DNA of 64,000 nucleotides from an uncultured Pelagibacteraceae bacterium (GCA_902627735.1 CACOKI010000006.1:1-64000); one strand, 5' to 3'. Shown: positions 1 to 9,281, counted from the stretch's first letter. Numbers and translations are program-made. Notes: generated by a model not told the origin, from the letters alone.

Positions 1-652
1 TTTCAGATGAAAAAAATATTATAATACCTGAAATAATCAAAATAAAAAATTCAAAATAAATTGATCCTTTGGGTTTAAAAAAAATTACTAAACTTAATAT
101 TAATGGTAAAAATCGTACAAGATAGCTTCCAAGTTTTTTTTCTTCAAAGAAGAAACTTGTCAAATATATAAAAGAGTCTTTTTCCAATACCCCTTCTTTG
201 GGGTATCCAAATAAATTATATCCAATTATGTGCTGAAAATATGAGTCAAATAATACTAAGCCAAAAGATATCATCACTGAGTAAAAAAATATTTTAAAAT
301 AGAAATCATATTTTTTTAATAAATAAAAAATTGTTAATGTTAAAAAAAAATATCTAAAATAAAAAAAAGAGGCTAGAAATGATATATCTTTGTATTTTGA
401 TAAAATTAAACTTATTAAAATAATTATATAAAATAGTGAAAAAAAGATAATTTCTTTCTTAACTAATCTAAATATATCCAAATTTTTTCTTGACAAAAAA
501 AAATAAATTAAAATTAGACTACAAACAGATGCTAAAAGATCTGCAAAAAAAATACTTATTGCAAGTGACAATGGTATTAGAGAGATATTTACGATCAATA
601 TTTTATCAATTAGCTCAGTTTTCTCTTTAAAAAAGTAACTTAATTGATTCAT
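1..652 (-). CDS. O-antigen ligase/polymerase-like membrane protein (3' part outside window)
   Basis: An open reading frame starts with ATG at 652 and runs without a stop to the window edge, giving the N-terminal ~217 residues (MNQLSYFFKEK...). It shows at least five hydrophobic segments. After them comes a periplasmic-loop-like stretch with a DSYFQ motif, then a serine/glutamate-rich patch and LGSYLVRF, the pattern typical of Wzy/WaaL O-antigen ligase or polymerase proteins. Such enzymes join polyprenyl-linked glycan to lipid A or polymerise repeat units in the inner membrane. It is divergent from the epimerase at 752 across a 99 bp AT-rich gap. The family call is good; ligase versus polymerase cannot be decided. 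Confidence 0.7.
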   Translation of the reverse strand, partial: MNQLSYFFKEKTELIDKILIVNISLIPLSLAISIFFADLLASVCSLILIYFFLSRKNLDIFRLVKKEIIFFSLFYIIILISLILSKYKDISFLASFFYFRYFFLTLTIFYLLKKYDFYFKIFFYSVMISFGLVLFDSYFQHIIGYNLFGYPKEGVLEKDSFIYLTSFFFEEKKLGSYLVRFLPLILSLVIFFKPKGSIYFEFFILIISGIIIFFSSE

Positions 653-751
653 TGTTATAATCTATTTATATTGAATAATTTAATAATTTTGAATTTATTC
701 ATTTTAAAAATTTTTACTATTAATTTTTTATTTTTAAGATAATAACTGATT

Positions 752-1774
752 ATGGTAAAAATATTAATATGTGGTGCTGGTGGCTTCATAGGTGGGCATT
801 TAGCCTCTAAATTTTTAAAAGAACAAAACAATGATATTAAACTTACATGTGTTGATATTAAACCTATTGAATATTGGTTTCAAAATTTTGAAAAATCTAA
901 AAATTACAGTCTAGATCTCAAGGACTATGAAAATGCTTTAAAAGTTACCAAGGGAATAGATTATATTTTTAATTTCGCTTGCAACATGGGTGGAATGGGA
1001 TTTATTGAGAATAATAAAGCTGAGTGTATGCTTTCAGTATTAGTTAACACAAACTTGTTAAGGGCTGCGGTTAAAAATAATTGTAAAAAATTTTTTTTTT
1101 CCTCAAGTGCTTGTGTATATAATTCAAGTAAACAAGACAAATCATTTGTTAAAGGCCTTAAAGAGCAAGATGCGTACCCTGCTGATCCAGAAGATGGATA
1201 TGGATGGGAAAAACTATTTAGTGAGAGAATGTGCAGACATTTTTCAGAAGATTTTGGGTTAGAAACTCGGGTGGTAAGATATCATAATATATATGGACCA
1301 GTTGGCACATTTGATGGTGGTAGAGAAAAAGCACCAGCTGCTTTGTGTAGAAAAATCATTTTAGCTAAAAAAAATAAAGAAAAAATAATTAATGTTTGGG
1401 GTGATGGTGAACAAACTAGAAGTTTTTTGTATATAGATGATTGTATAAAAGGTACTTTAGAAGTTTTTAACAGCGATAAACAAGATGTTTTCAATATAGG
1501 AAGTGAGGAACAGGTATCAATTAACGAAATGATAAAAATTATTGAAGACATTGCAGACTATAAAGTTGAAAAAAACTATCAGTTGGATAAACCCAAAGGT
1601 GTGAGAGGAAGATCAAGTGATAATTCATATGTGAATAAAAAAATTGGCTGGAAACCCAAATTTACTCTAAAAGATGGTCTCAAAAAAACATATTCTTGGA
1701 TTGAAAAACAAATTTTTAGTGGATCAAATATAGAAAAATTTTGTAAAAGTAATATTGAAAATAAAAGTGACTAA
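752..1774 (+). CDS. GDP-mannose 3,5-epimerase-like NAD-dependent epimerase
   Basis: A 340-residue extended SDR enzyme. The NAD-binding glycine motif GAGGFIG is at residues 8-14, and the catalytic pair is Y150-x3-K154. The general acid/base residues of plant GDP-mannose 3,5-epimerase are also present: C121 in the SSSAC motif and K193 in GGREKAPAA. The ACNMGGMGF, HNIYGP and WGDGEQTRSF motifs are likewise those of that family, so conversion of GDP-D-mannose to GDP-L-galactose and/or GDP-L-gulose is the best prediction. It probably supplies an unusual L-sugar for a surface glycan, given its neighbours. It lies 7 bp upstream of the next gene, so cotranscription is likely. An epimerase acting on another GDP-sugar is possible. 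Confidence 0.8.
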   Translation: MVKILICGAGGFIGGHLASKFLKEQNNDIKLTCVDIKPIEYWFQNFEKSKNYSLDLKDYENALKVTKGIDYIFNFACNMGGMGFIENNKAECMLSVLVNTNLLRAAVKNNCKKFFFSSSACVYNSSKQDKSFVKGLKEQDAYPADPEDGYGWEKLFSERMCRHFSEDFGLETRVVRYHNIYGPVGTFDGGREKAPAALCRKIILAKKNKEKIINVWGDGEQTRSFLYIDDCIKGTLEVFNSDKQDVFNIGSEEQVSINEMIKIIEDIADYKVEKNYQLDKPKGVRGRSSDNSYVNKKIGWKPKFTLKDGLKKTYSWIEKQIFSGSNIEKFCKSNIENKSD

Positions 1775-1781
1775 ATAAATT

Positions 1782-2645
1782 ATGAAAGCGCTGTGGCTAG
1801 TATCCTTCAGGCCAATAGGAAAATCAAAAATTAATGACACATATCAAAGTATTTTTGTTGACTCTGTCAAAAGTTTAGATGCAGATATAACTTTTAGCCT
1901 TACTCAATTTGATGAACAAAATGTAAAAAAATTTATTGATAACAAAAATATTAAAAATTTTTACATTAATATTACTAAAGATAAATTGCCAAATAATAAG
2001 AAATATTCGAATAAATTGATGTTAGACAATGCATTAAGTCAATTTTTGATTAATGATAACTTTGATTATCTGATCTATTCAACAGCAGATATAATAGTTC
2101 CAAATAATTTGTTTCAAATTTTATCTAAAATAAATGAAAAAAACTTTTGTGCTTTGATTTATCCTAATACACATATTACTAATGGTATTGTTAAAAATAA
2201 TTTTTGGCCACACTATGGAATAGATCTAATCGTTTTTAAGATATCAAAAGAAAAAGTTGGTAAATTCCAAGAAATTATTAAACCTTACAAACAATATGAT
2301 TGGGGTATAAATGAAAATTTTTATATAGCTGCAAGTGAAGCTTTGGGTTTAAAAATTATAAATTTATTTAAACATTGCAATGTAATTAAATTTGATAATG
2401 ATTTTGAAGCTTTCACAGAAGATAGAAGTTGGCAAATAAAATCTTGGAAAGAAAATCAAGGTTATCTAGTTGATTTTTTAAGATATAATAATTTGAGTAA
2501 ATTATATGCATACGGGTCTTATTATTATCTTATTTTTAAATTTTTTAGATTTAGAGATTTAAATTTCAATTTATTATTGTCATATTTAATTTTTTACCCA
2601 TATAATTTATTTAAAAAAATATTCAATTTTTTTAAAAAAAATTAA
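1782..2645 (+). CDS. unrecognised protein, possibly a GT-A-like glycosyltransferase
   Basis: A 287-residue protein I do not recognise. The N-terminal part (MKALWLVSFRP) and the STADIIVPNN segment near residues 102-111, an acidic residue at the end of a hydrophobic strand, resemble the nucleotide-sugar/metal site of GT-A glycosyltransferases, but a full DxD is missing. The last ~45 residues are hydrophobic, aromatic and lysine-rich and may attach the protein to the membrane. It sits between two sugar-nucleotide epimerases with gaps of 7 and 12 bp, which suggests a role in the same surface-glycan pathway. The function is inferred from context only. Confidence 0.5.
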   Translation: MKALWLVSFRPIGKSKINDTYQSIFVDSVKSLDADITFSLTQFDEQNVKKFIDNKNIKNFYINITKDKLPNNKKYSNKLMLDNALSQFLINDNFDYLIYSTADIIVPNNLFQILSKINEKNFCALIYPNTHITNGIVKNNFWPHYGIDLIVFKISKEKVGKFQEIIKPYKQYDWGINENFYIAASEALGLKIINLFKHCNVIKFDNDFEAFTEDRSWQIKSWKENQGYLVDFLRYNNLSKLYAYGSYYYLIFKFFRFRDLNFNLLLSYLIFYPYNLFKKIFNFFKKN

Positions 2646-2657
2646 AATATTTATTAA

Positions 2658-3512
2658 ATGAAAAAAAAAATTTTAATTTTAGGATCAAAAGGACAAATTG
2701 GAAGCCATCTAGTCGATTTTTTGAAGAAAAAAAAAAATTTTAAAATAATAGAGTTTGATTTAGTTCAGGGAAATAAATTTGATATTAGAAATTTTAATAA
2801 TAACAATTTAGAAAAATGCATAAAAAAAAGTGACTTTGTTTTTTTTTTAGCTTTTGATGTTGGTGGCTCCAGATATTTAAAAAAATATCAATCAACATAT
2901 GATTTTTTGATGAATAATTTACTAATTTTAAGTAATGCTTTTAGGTTATTAAAAAAACATAGAAAAAAATTTATTTTTGCTAGTAGTCAAATGTCTAATA
3001 TGGATTTTTCACCTTATGGTACATTAAAAAGACTGGGAGAAGAAGTTACAAAATCATTAAATGCAATTTATGTAAAATTTTGGAACGTTTATGGAATTGA
3101 AAGAGATATAAAAAAATCTCATGTAGTAACTGATTTTGTTTTAAAAGCCTTAAAGAATAAACATATAAACATGCTTACAAGTGGAAGAGAAAGTAGAGAA
3201 TTTTTGTATGCAGATGATTGTTCAGAAGGACTTTATATAATAATGAGAAAATTTAATTTTTTTTCAAAAAAAAAAAAAGAGTTACATCTTACAACTGGTA
3301 AAAGAATTAAAATTATTGATATAGCTAAAACCATAAGAAAAATATTATTAAAAAAGAAAATTAGAATATCTATAAGTTCATCAAAAAAAAAAGATGATTT
3401 ACAAAATAATAGAAATAATATTCCTAATAAATTCTTTTTAAAATTTTGGAAACCAAAGTATAGTATTGAAGAAGGAATAGAAAAAATTATTTATTATTAT
3501 TTTAAAAACTAA
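2658..3512 (+). CDS. NAD-dependent sugar epimerase/dehydratase (SDR family)
   Basis: A 284-residue extended SDR protein. The nucleotide-binding loop GSKGQIG is at 9-15, an SSQ serine site at 109-111 and the catalytic Y120-x3-K124 further on. A downstream SGRESREFLYADDC segment matches the substrate-domain signature of GDP/UDP-sugar epimerases. The substrate cannot be named. The gene is very AT-rich with long A runs (a run of 12 A near 3270), as are its neighbours. It ends 3 bp before the next gene, which is consistent with one transcript over 752-4805. Confidence 0.75.
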   Translation: MKKKILILGSKGQIGSHLVDFLKKKKNFKIIEFDLVQGNKFDIRNFNNNNLEKCIKKSDFVFFLAFDVGGSRYLKKYQSTYDFLMNNLLILSNAFRLLKKHRKKFIFASSQMSNMDFSPYGTLKRLGEEVTKSLNAIYVKFWNVYGIERDIKKSHVVTDFVLKALKNKHINMLTSGRESREFLYADDCSEGLYIIMRKFNFFSKKKKELHLTTGKRIKIIDIAKTIRKILLKKKIRISISSSKKKDDLQNNRNNIPNKFFLKFWKPKYSIEEGIEKIIYYYFKN

Positions 3513-3515
3513 TCT

Positions 3516-4805
3516 GTGAAAAATTTTTTTAATCAAAAAAAAATAGATTATTATGTTTTACGAATAACTTTTATTTTTTTTTTAATCATTAACTTTATTT
3601 ATTTTTATATAAACTTAGTAGAAAATTCTGATACAAATATTTATGCTTTTAATGAATTATTTGTTAATTACCAAGCAGGTTTCATTAGAAGAGGTCTTTT
3701 AGGTGAAATTGCTTGGCAACTTAATGAAATTTTTTTTGTAGAACCAAGAGTTTTTTTTAGTTTTTTATTTTTGATAATCTATTTTTTTCAAATCATTCTA
3801 TTTTTTAATCTATTTAAAAAATTTATTGTATCTAGAGTTTTTTTTATCTTCATTTTTTTTTCACCATCACTTCTTTTATTTCATATTTACAATCCAGATT
3901 TATTTTTCTTAAAAGATGCGATTATTAAATTAGTTTTTTTATTACATGCATTTATTTTTTATAAATTTAATGTTTTAAAAAAGAATAAGAGTGAATATTT
4001 AAAATATCTAAAATTTGTTATAATCCCAATTTTATTTTTTGTGGTTTTGACTCATGAGTATCAAGTTTTTTCTTTAAGCTTACATATTTTAATTTCTATT
4101 GGCATTGCTAAAAATGGAAAAGAAATTAAGGAAGTTATTTTAATATATTCACCACTTTTAATTTCAATTTTATTAGTAATTTTATTTTTTGGAAATCAAT
4201 CTCAATTTGAAAACTTAAGCCAAATCTTAAATATATTTAATGTAGAATTAAATCCATATTTAGGTGGTGGTTTATATAGCTATGTTGGAGGATTTTATAA
4301 ATGGCATTTTTATTATTTTTCCTATCAAGATTTTATCAGTTTATTTTTAAGTTTTATATTAAGTTTTTTGATTTTTTTAATCTTATTTCAATATTTAATA
4401 GAAAAAAAAATAATATTTTTTCAATCTAAACATCAAAAAAAGTATTTGCTTTACTTCCTACCCGTTTTAATTCCTATAATTTTAACTAGTGATCATGGGA
4501 GGAATTTAGCTTTTTTATCCTTTTATTTAGTTACATTTTTTTCCATTTTAAAAATAAATATTTTAGAATTTAAAAAAGAAATTAATCTTATTTTAAAAAA
4601 TCTATTTAAAAAATATGCTGTATTTATTTTTATATTTTTTTATGTATTTCTTTGGAAGTTAGATCAAGTAGCTGGTTTTAGGCTTGAAGGAAAACCTAAT
4701 GGTATTTTTAAAAGTTCTTTATTCGCAGAATTTGTAAAACTTATTAAGTTTATTTATTCATATATTGACCTGAACATAATTGATTTGCCAGAAATCAAAT
4801 TATAA
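3516..4805 (+). CDS. polytopic membrane protein of unknown function, possible GT-C-type enzyme
   Basis: A 429-residue protein starting at GTG 3516, with about ten hydrophobic segments. Polar islands stand out between them: NYQAGFIRRG (51-60), THE (179-181) and SDHGRN (325-330). Charged residues at the membrane face are what one expects for a lipid-linked-sugar enzyme of GT-C type, but I cannot assign a family. It closes the plus-strand glycan gene set. Its last six bases overlap the end of the convergent methyltransferase gene. Confidence 0.55.
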   Translation: MKNFFNQKKIDYYVLRITFIFFLIINFIYFYINLVENSDTNIYAFNELFVNYQAGFIRRGLLGEIAWQLNEIFFVEPRVFFSFLFLIIYFFQIILFFNLFKKFIVSRVFFIFIFFSPSLLLFHIYNPDLFFLKDAIIKLVFLLHAFIFYKFNVLKKNKSEYLKYLKFVIIPILFFVVLTHEYQVFSLSLHILISIGIAKNGKEIKEVILIYSPLLISILLVILFFGNQSQFENLSQILNIFNVELNPYLGGGLYSYVGGFYKWHFYYFSYQDFISLFLSFILSFLIFLILFQYLIEKKIIFFQSKHQKKYLLYFLPVLIPIILTSDHGRNLAFLSFYLVTFFSILKINILEFKKEINLILKNLFKKYAVFIFIFFYVFLWKLDQVAGFRLEGKPNGIFKSSLFAEFVKLIKFIYSYIDLNIIDLPEIKL

Positions 4806-5726
4806 TTTTTTTCCTATTAAAAAATAATGGTTTTGTTTATTAAACCAATTGCCATGATAAAACTGATTTTTAATAATTTTTATTTTAAATTTTTTAGACA
4901 ATAATTTACTTATATCTTTGAAATATTCCAAATTGTTTAAGTTTTCAAATTTTTCCTGAAAACTTATAAATATATATTTACTATTTTTTATTTTAATTAA
5001 AAATTTTTTTCTATAATTAATAGGGGTTTCTGAAAGTGACCAGTTTGCCAAAAATAGATCATACTTATTTGTTAAATCATTAACATCTGATGTAAGGAAG
5101 AAATTATTTCTTTTTGAGAATCCTACATTAAGTTTATTATGTTTTAAATAATAAAACTGTAAGAGATTTACAAAATTTGTATCAAAACAGGTGAATTTTA
5201 TTCTCTTATTAATTTTAGAAAAAATTCTTGCCATACACCCATAGCCTCCACCAAATTCAAAAACACTTTTTATTTCTTTTTTTATATAAATATTTAATTC
5301 TTTTTCTAGGATATAAAGATGATATCCATGGTTAATTCTATTTCCTGAGCTCTCTAAATATAAAAAGTATCTTATTGGATTTCCGATATGATCTTCTTTA
5401 ATTAAATATTTGAAATATTTCCAATTTTTCGATTTTTTAATTTCTTTGAGTTCTTGGTATATAAAAAGTCTATTGTGTAAAAAAAACATTTTTTGAATAA
5501 AATTATATCTAAGAAAATTTTTAGTATTTTTATTTTTAAGTAAAGTATGAATTTTTTTATTAAATTCTATATGAGTTTTCTTTAGATTTTTTTTGTCAAA
5601 ATTAATTTTTGTTAATCTTTTATAAATTAATTTTTTTAATTTTAAATCTTTTTTTATTGATATTTTTTTGTTTGGATACCAAGCGCTTAAATAGCTTAGT
5701 ATTTTTCTTAATATATTACTAATCAT
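4800..5726 (-). CDS. putative SAM-dependent sugar O-methyltransferase
   Basis: A 308-residue soluble protein with the SAM-binding motif FEFGGGYG at 156-163. A second acidic motif, CFDTN (180-184), is followed by a post-strand LANWSLSETP segment. This order resembles the putative sugar O-methyltransferases found in polysaccharide clusters, and methylation of a glycan residue is the likely job. The N-terminal 60 residues are lysine-rich. Its start overlaps the end of the upstream flippase gene by 8 bp, indicating translational coupling with the flippase and GT4 genes. Acceptor sugar unknown. Confidence 0.65.
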   Translation of the reverse strand: MISNILRKILSYLSAWYPNKKISIKKDLKLKKLIYKRLTKINFDKKNLKKTHIEFNKKIHTLLKNKNTKNFLRYNFIQKMFFLHNRLFIYQELKEIKKSKNWKYFKYLIKEDHIGNPIRYFLYLESSGNRINHGYHLYILEKELNIYIKKEIKSVFEFGGGYGCMARIFSKINKRIKFTCFDTNFVNLLQFYYLKHNKLNVGFSKRNNFFLTSDVNDLTNKYDLFLANWSLSETPINYRKKFLIKIKNSKYIFISFQEKFENLNNLEYFKDISKLLSKKFKIKIIKNQFYHGNWFNKQNHYFLIGKKL

Positions 5727-7071
5727 TATTTCTAAATAAATTTAATATTAAAGGTAATAACATCAAATAATATAAATAATAGTTATAGAATGATAATAAG
5801 AGCATAATTAGAAAATATATTGGATAAAGAAAAAGAGAGTTATTTCGTTGAATTTTCAAATTCAAAAGTTTTAATCTCAAGAATAGTAAGATTAGTTCTT
5901 TGATTAAAATCAAGTTACCTATTAATAATAAAGAAAAATTTTCACTAGTTAAAAAATATAGTGTGATTAAGAAAAATGGCATTAAAAAAAATTCAATTTT
6001 TAAATTTCTATTTAATGTTTTCGTAGCTTCAAATTTGGTTATTAAGATATGTGATGCGCAAGAATAGATAACACTTAAAGAAAAAATCTTGGTTAAATTA
6101 AGAATAGTATCGTTATAAGAAGCCCCTAACCAAAATTTAAGTAAGATAGGGTAGATTGGAATCATCAAAAAAATTACTATCGGAATAAATTTGATAAATA
6201 TTTGTAAAGAGAAATTAAAACTTAAATTATCAATTTTTTTTTTTGATAAATTTGGTAAAAGAAAAGCACTAAAACTTTTTGAAATTATACTTAACTTTCC
6301 TGTTAATTGCTGAGGTATTGAATAAGTTGCAACAGCTATAGGTCCTAAAAAAATTTTTATTAAATATTTGTCAAATAAATCGTATAATTGAATTAGTAAA
6401 CTATTTAGCGTAATCCATCTTGCATTTTTTTTTAAATTATTAGCTAAAATTCTATTATCTGATTTTTTGATTAAATTGTAATATTTCACGATAATCATCA
6501 TCATTAATGTTGAAATAAGTTTAATCAAAATTGAAATAAAAATTAAATTTTCTAAATTGAAATTTTTATATATTAATAAGATAGATGGAATAGAAAGACT
6601 AAAGCTATAAAAAAATAAATTAAAAAAACTTAATAATTTAAATTTTCTATTTCCTTGCAGGATTCCCTCTAAAGAAATGAAGAAAATTGAAATTATCGAT
6701 CCAAATAATAAGTATAAAGTAAATTTATAAAATTCTGAATAATCAAAGATCAAATATTTTTTAAAAAGATATAAAAAAATAATCAAAATTAAAATTATAA
6801 GAGATATATTTGTTGTGTAAATTAACGCTTTAAAACTAATTTCTTTTTTTTTATTTGGAATATTATTAATACTTATTACAGTAGATTTTCCTATGCCAAA
6901 GTTAAGATTAACAGAAAACATTAATATAAAATGGAAAATAATATAATTTCCATAATTTTCTGGTCCTGCTTGATTTAAATGAATAGGTATTGATAAAAGA
7001 GATATAAATATTGAAATTATACCTGGGGCTGAAAGAACAGTGCTGCTTGTAATTAAATTTCTAAATCTCAT
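5719..7071 (-). CDS. Wzx-type polysaccharide flippase (MOP superfamily)
   Basis: A 450-residue protein with about 12-14 hydrophobic segments throughout. The N-terminus (TSSTVLSAPGIISIFISL) and the first loop, with its QAGPENYGNY segment, are typical of Wzx/RfbX oligosaccharide flippases. These carry undecaprenyl-diphosphate-linked repeat units across the inner membrane. It lies between a GT4 transferase (11 bp overlap upstream) and a sugar methyltransferase (8 bp overlap downstream). With the ligase-like gene at 1-652 this gives the expected parts of a Wzx-dependent surface glycan pathway. Confidence 0.8.
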   Translation of the reverse strand: MRFRNLITSSTVLSAPGIISIFISLLSIPIHLNQAGPENYGNYIIFHFILMFSVNLNFGIGKSTVISINNIPNKKKEISFKALIYTTNISLIILILIIFLYLFKKYLIFDYSEFYKFTLYLLFGSIISIFFISLEGILQGNRKFKLLSFFNLFFYSFSLSIPSILLIYKNFNLENLIFISILIKLISTLMMMIIVKYYNLIKKSDNRILANNLKKNARWITLNSLLIQLYDLFDKYLIKIFLGPIAVATYSIPQQLTGKLSIISKSFSAFLLPNLSKKKIDNLSFNFSLQIFIKFIPIVIFLMIPIYPILLKFWLGASYNDTILNLTKIFSLSVIYSCASHILITKFEATKTLNRNLKIEFFLMPFFLITLYFLTSENFSLLLIGNLILIKELILLFLRLKLLNLKIQRNNSLFLYPIYFLIMLLLSFYNYYLYYLMLLPLILNLFRNND

Positions 7072-8143
7072 TTTTTTTTATAAATTCATATAATATATTT
7101 TTCATAGAATATTTTTTTATATAGTATTTTTTAAGATTAATAGATTTACTCTTTATTTTTTTATTTTCTTTTATTACTTGCAAAATTTTTTTAATAAATT
7201 TTGATTTATTTTCTTCTATGAAGGGAGGATTTGTAGATTTTAGTTTAATACCTTCAATTCCTTTTTTAGTAGAAATTACTACAGCTCCCAAACATAATGC
7301 TTCGATAATCTTTATTCTAGTGCCTGACCCAAATTTTAGAGGTACACATAAACATTTTGAAAAAAAAATTAGATTATTTAATAAATCTTTTGAAACTACT
7401 CCTTTATTAATTATCCATGGGAATTTTTTACTAAACCCACCTCCAGTTAAAACAAGTTTAAGATTTGGAATCTTTTTTATAAGTTGAGGCATAATAATAT
7501 CATTTAGATAATTAATCGCATCTTTATTTGGCTTATATGAGTATGAACCGGTATAAATTATATAATTCATTTTTAACTTATTTTTTAATTTGAATTTTTT
7601 TAAAGAAATTCCATTAGGTAATAAAATAGTATTTATATTATAAAGAGATTTAATCATTCTTTTTTCTCTAAGAGATACGGATGTAGCTATATCTGAATAT
7701 TTAAACACCAGTCCTTCAAGATATCTGGTTAAGAAATAAATAATAAAATTCGAGTATTTTTTTCTTATTTCAGCCTCAACAGAATGTGAAATATAAATAA
7801 CTTTTACTTTAGAATTAAAAATTTTAAAGTAACTTAAGACCACAAAACTATAAAATATCCAACTTGCACCTTCAATTACTATAGTTTTTTTTTTTGTATT
7901 TTTTAGATATCTCTGTATTTTAAAAATTACCTCTGGCAGTTTTAATATTTTATTGATTGGTGTCTCTTTTTTTATGTTTATTGTTTCAATTTTATTATTA
8001 TTTATTTTGTTCAAATGTGATAAGTGAAAAATTTTTTTATAGTTTGGCCAACAAATAAATCTACTATTAACAACTGCTGAGGACCCCATTGTATCCGGCT
8101 TAATAGGAAAAAATGTAACAAAAGCCGTTTTGGTTTTTTTCAT
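7061..8143 (-). CDS. family 4 glycosyltransferase (GT-B fold)
   Basis: A 360-residue GT4-type enzyme. The C-terminal half carries a YTGSYSYKPN motif near 197-206 and the donor-binding motif GSGTRIKIIEAL at 272-283, followed by GIEGI; these are the usual nucleotide-sugar contacts of the GT4 family. The N-terminal acceptor domain contains SHSVEAE (119-125). It transfers a sugar from an NDP donor to a lipid-linked intermediate at the cytoplasmic face; the sugar is unknown. It is the first gene of a three-gene minus-strand set with the flippase and methyltransferase, and its upstream 132 bp gap also serves the divergent 5S gene. Confidence 0.8.
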   Translation of the reverse strand: MKKTKTAFVTFFPIKPDTMGSSAVVNSRFICWPNYKKIFHLSHLNKINNNKIETINIKKETPINKILKLPEVIFKIQRYLKNTKKKTIVIEGASWIFYSFVVLSYFKIFNSKVKVIYISHSVEAEIRKKYSNFIIYFLTRYLEGLVFKYSDIATSVSLREKRMIKSLYNINTILLPNGISLKKFKLKNKLKMNYIIYTGSYSYKPNKDAINYLNDIIMPQLIKKIPNLKLVLTGGGFSKKFPWIINKGVVSKDLLNNLIFFSKCLCVPLKFGSGTRIKIIEALCLGAVVISTKKGIEGIKLKSTNPPFIEENKSKFIKKILQVIKENKKIKSKSINLKKYYIKKYSMKNILYEFIKKNEI

Positions 8144-8275
8144 TTCTGCTTAATAATTTAAATAATATTCATTAATATTTCTTTTATTTAAAAATTGACA
8201 TAAATTTATCATACTAGACAGATCTTTTTTAAAATATTTAATTGCGTTTTTCACAAAAGTAACTATAAGTGTCTC

Positions 8276-8391
8276 GCCTGGTGATTATTGCGAAAGGGTT
8301 ATACCCGATCCCATTCCGAACTCGGAAGTCAAGCCTTTCTGCGCCGATGGTACTTTATCTTAAGATATGGAAGAGTAGGTCGTTGCCAGGC
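8276..8391 (+). rRNA. rrf: 5S ribosomal RNA
   Basis: About 116 nt with the terminal helix GCCTGG...CCAGGC, the loop with CCCATTCCGAACTCGGAAGT, and the GCGCCGATGGTA and GAGTAGGTC segments diagnostic of bacterial 5S rRNA. No 23S or 16S is linked to it here. Surface-glycan genes precede it, as is known for SAR11 genomes where hypervariable region 2 separates 23S from 5S. No clear terminator follows; the next start codon is 11 bases past the 3' end. Ends are set from the terminal helix and may be off by 1-3 bases. Confidence 0.95.
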
Positions 8392-8402
8392 ATAATTCTA
8401 AA

Positions 8403-9281
8403 ATGAAAAATCTAATAATTGTAACTGGTGGAGCAGGTTTTGTAGGTTCTAACTTAATTAATCTACTTTTAAAAAAAACAAAAAAAAAAATTATAAGTTT
8501 AGATAATTATTCTGCTGGCTCAAAAAAAAATCATATTATAAACAAAAGAGTAAAATATATTTTTGGAAATACGCTCAATATTGAAAAAATATTATTAAAA
8601 TATAAAAAAGAGATTCATTCAATTTTTCATTTTGGAGAATTTTCAAGAATATTTCAGAGTTTCAAAAAATTTGAAGAATGTTATGAGTCAAATTCACTAG
8701 GTTCTAATGCAGTGTTTAAGTTTTGTTTACATAACAAAATAAAATTGGTTTATTCTGCAACGTCAGCAACTTTAGGAAATAAAGGTAAAGATAAAGATTT
8801 GTCACCATATGCATTTACTAAATCTAAAAATTTAGAATTATTAGAAAATTTAAAAAAATGGTTTAAATTTAAATTTGAAGTTATTTATTTTTACAATGTT
8901 TATGGACCTGGGCATATAAAAAGAGGATCAATGGCTACTGTGATTGGTATTTTTGAGGATAAATTTAAAAATAAAAAACCACTTACTGTTGTAAGGCCTG
9001 GAACTCAAACAAGAAGATTCACACATATTCAAGATACAGTAAATGTTTGTTTTGAAGCATGGAAAAAAAATAAATGTGCACATTATTCAATTTCACATAG
9101 AAAATCATATTCTGTAATAAATGTTGCTAAAATGTTTAAAACTAAAATAGTTTACTTAAAAAGAAGACCAGGTGAAAGATATGCCTCTGCATTAACAAAA
9201 ATTTCTTTAAATAATAAGGTATTTCGTAGATTTGGAAAAATAAATTTGAAAGATTATATTTCTTCGTTTATTAAAGGCTAA
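8403..9281 (+). CDS. NAD-dependent sugar epimerase (UDP-glucose 4-epimerase-like)
   Basis: A 292-residue extended SDR protein with the Rossmann motif GGAGFVG at 9-15, the YSATSA serine site near 117-122 and the catalytic Y136-x3-K140. FYNVYGPG and RRFTHIQD follow, both typical of UDP-sugar 4-epimerases. The exact substrate is not determinable. The gene starts 11 bases after the 5S rRNA and ends 4 bases before rpmJ, so it may be cotranscribed with both. It appears to be the outermost gene of the glycan region, on the 5S side. Confidence 0.75.
   Translation: MKNLIIVTGGAGFVGSNLINLLLKKTKKKIISLDNYSAGSKKNHIINKRVKYIFGNTLNIEKILLKYKKEIHSIFHFGEFSRIFQSFKKFEECYESNSLGSNAVFKFCLHNKIKLVYSATSATLGNKGKDKDLSPYAFTKSKNLELLENLKKWFKFKFEVIYFYNVYGPGHIKRGSMATVIGIFEDKFKNKKPLTVVRPGTQTRRFTHIQDTVNVCFEAWKKNKCAHYSISHRKSYSVINVAKMFKTKIVYLKRRPGERYASALTKISLNNKVFRRFGKINLKDYISSFIKG

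Noticed and set aside
2700-3400. Long A runs (e.g. 12 A near 3270) as evidence of a frameshifted pseudogene
   Set aside because: The reading frame at 2658-3512 stays open with an intact SDR motif order, so the runs reflect AT bias only.
8195-8223. TTGACA box upstream of 5S rRNA as a sigma-70 promoter
   Set aside because: At 16-18 bp spacing the sequence is GACAGA/ACAGAT, a poor -10. A TATCAT box at 8207 is too close to the TTGACA. The 5S promoter is left unassigned.
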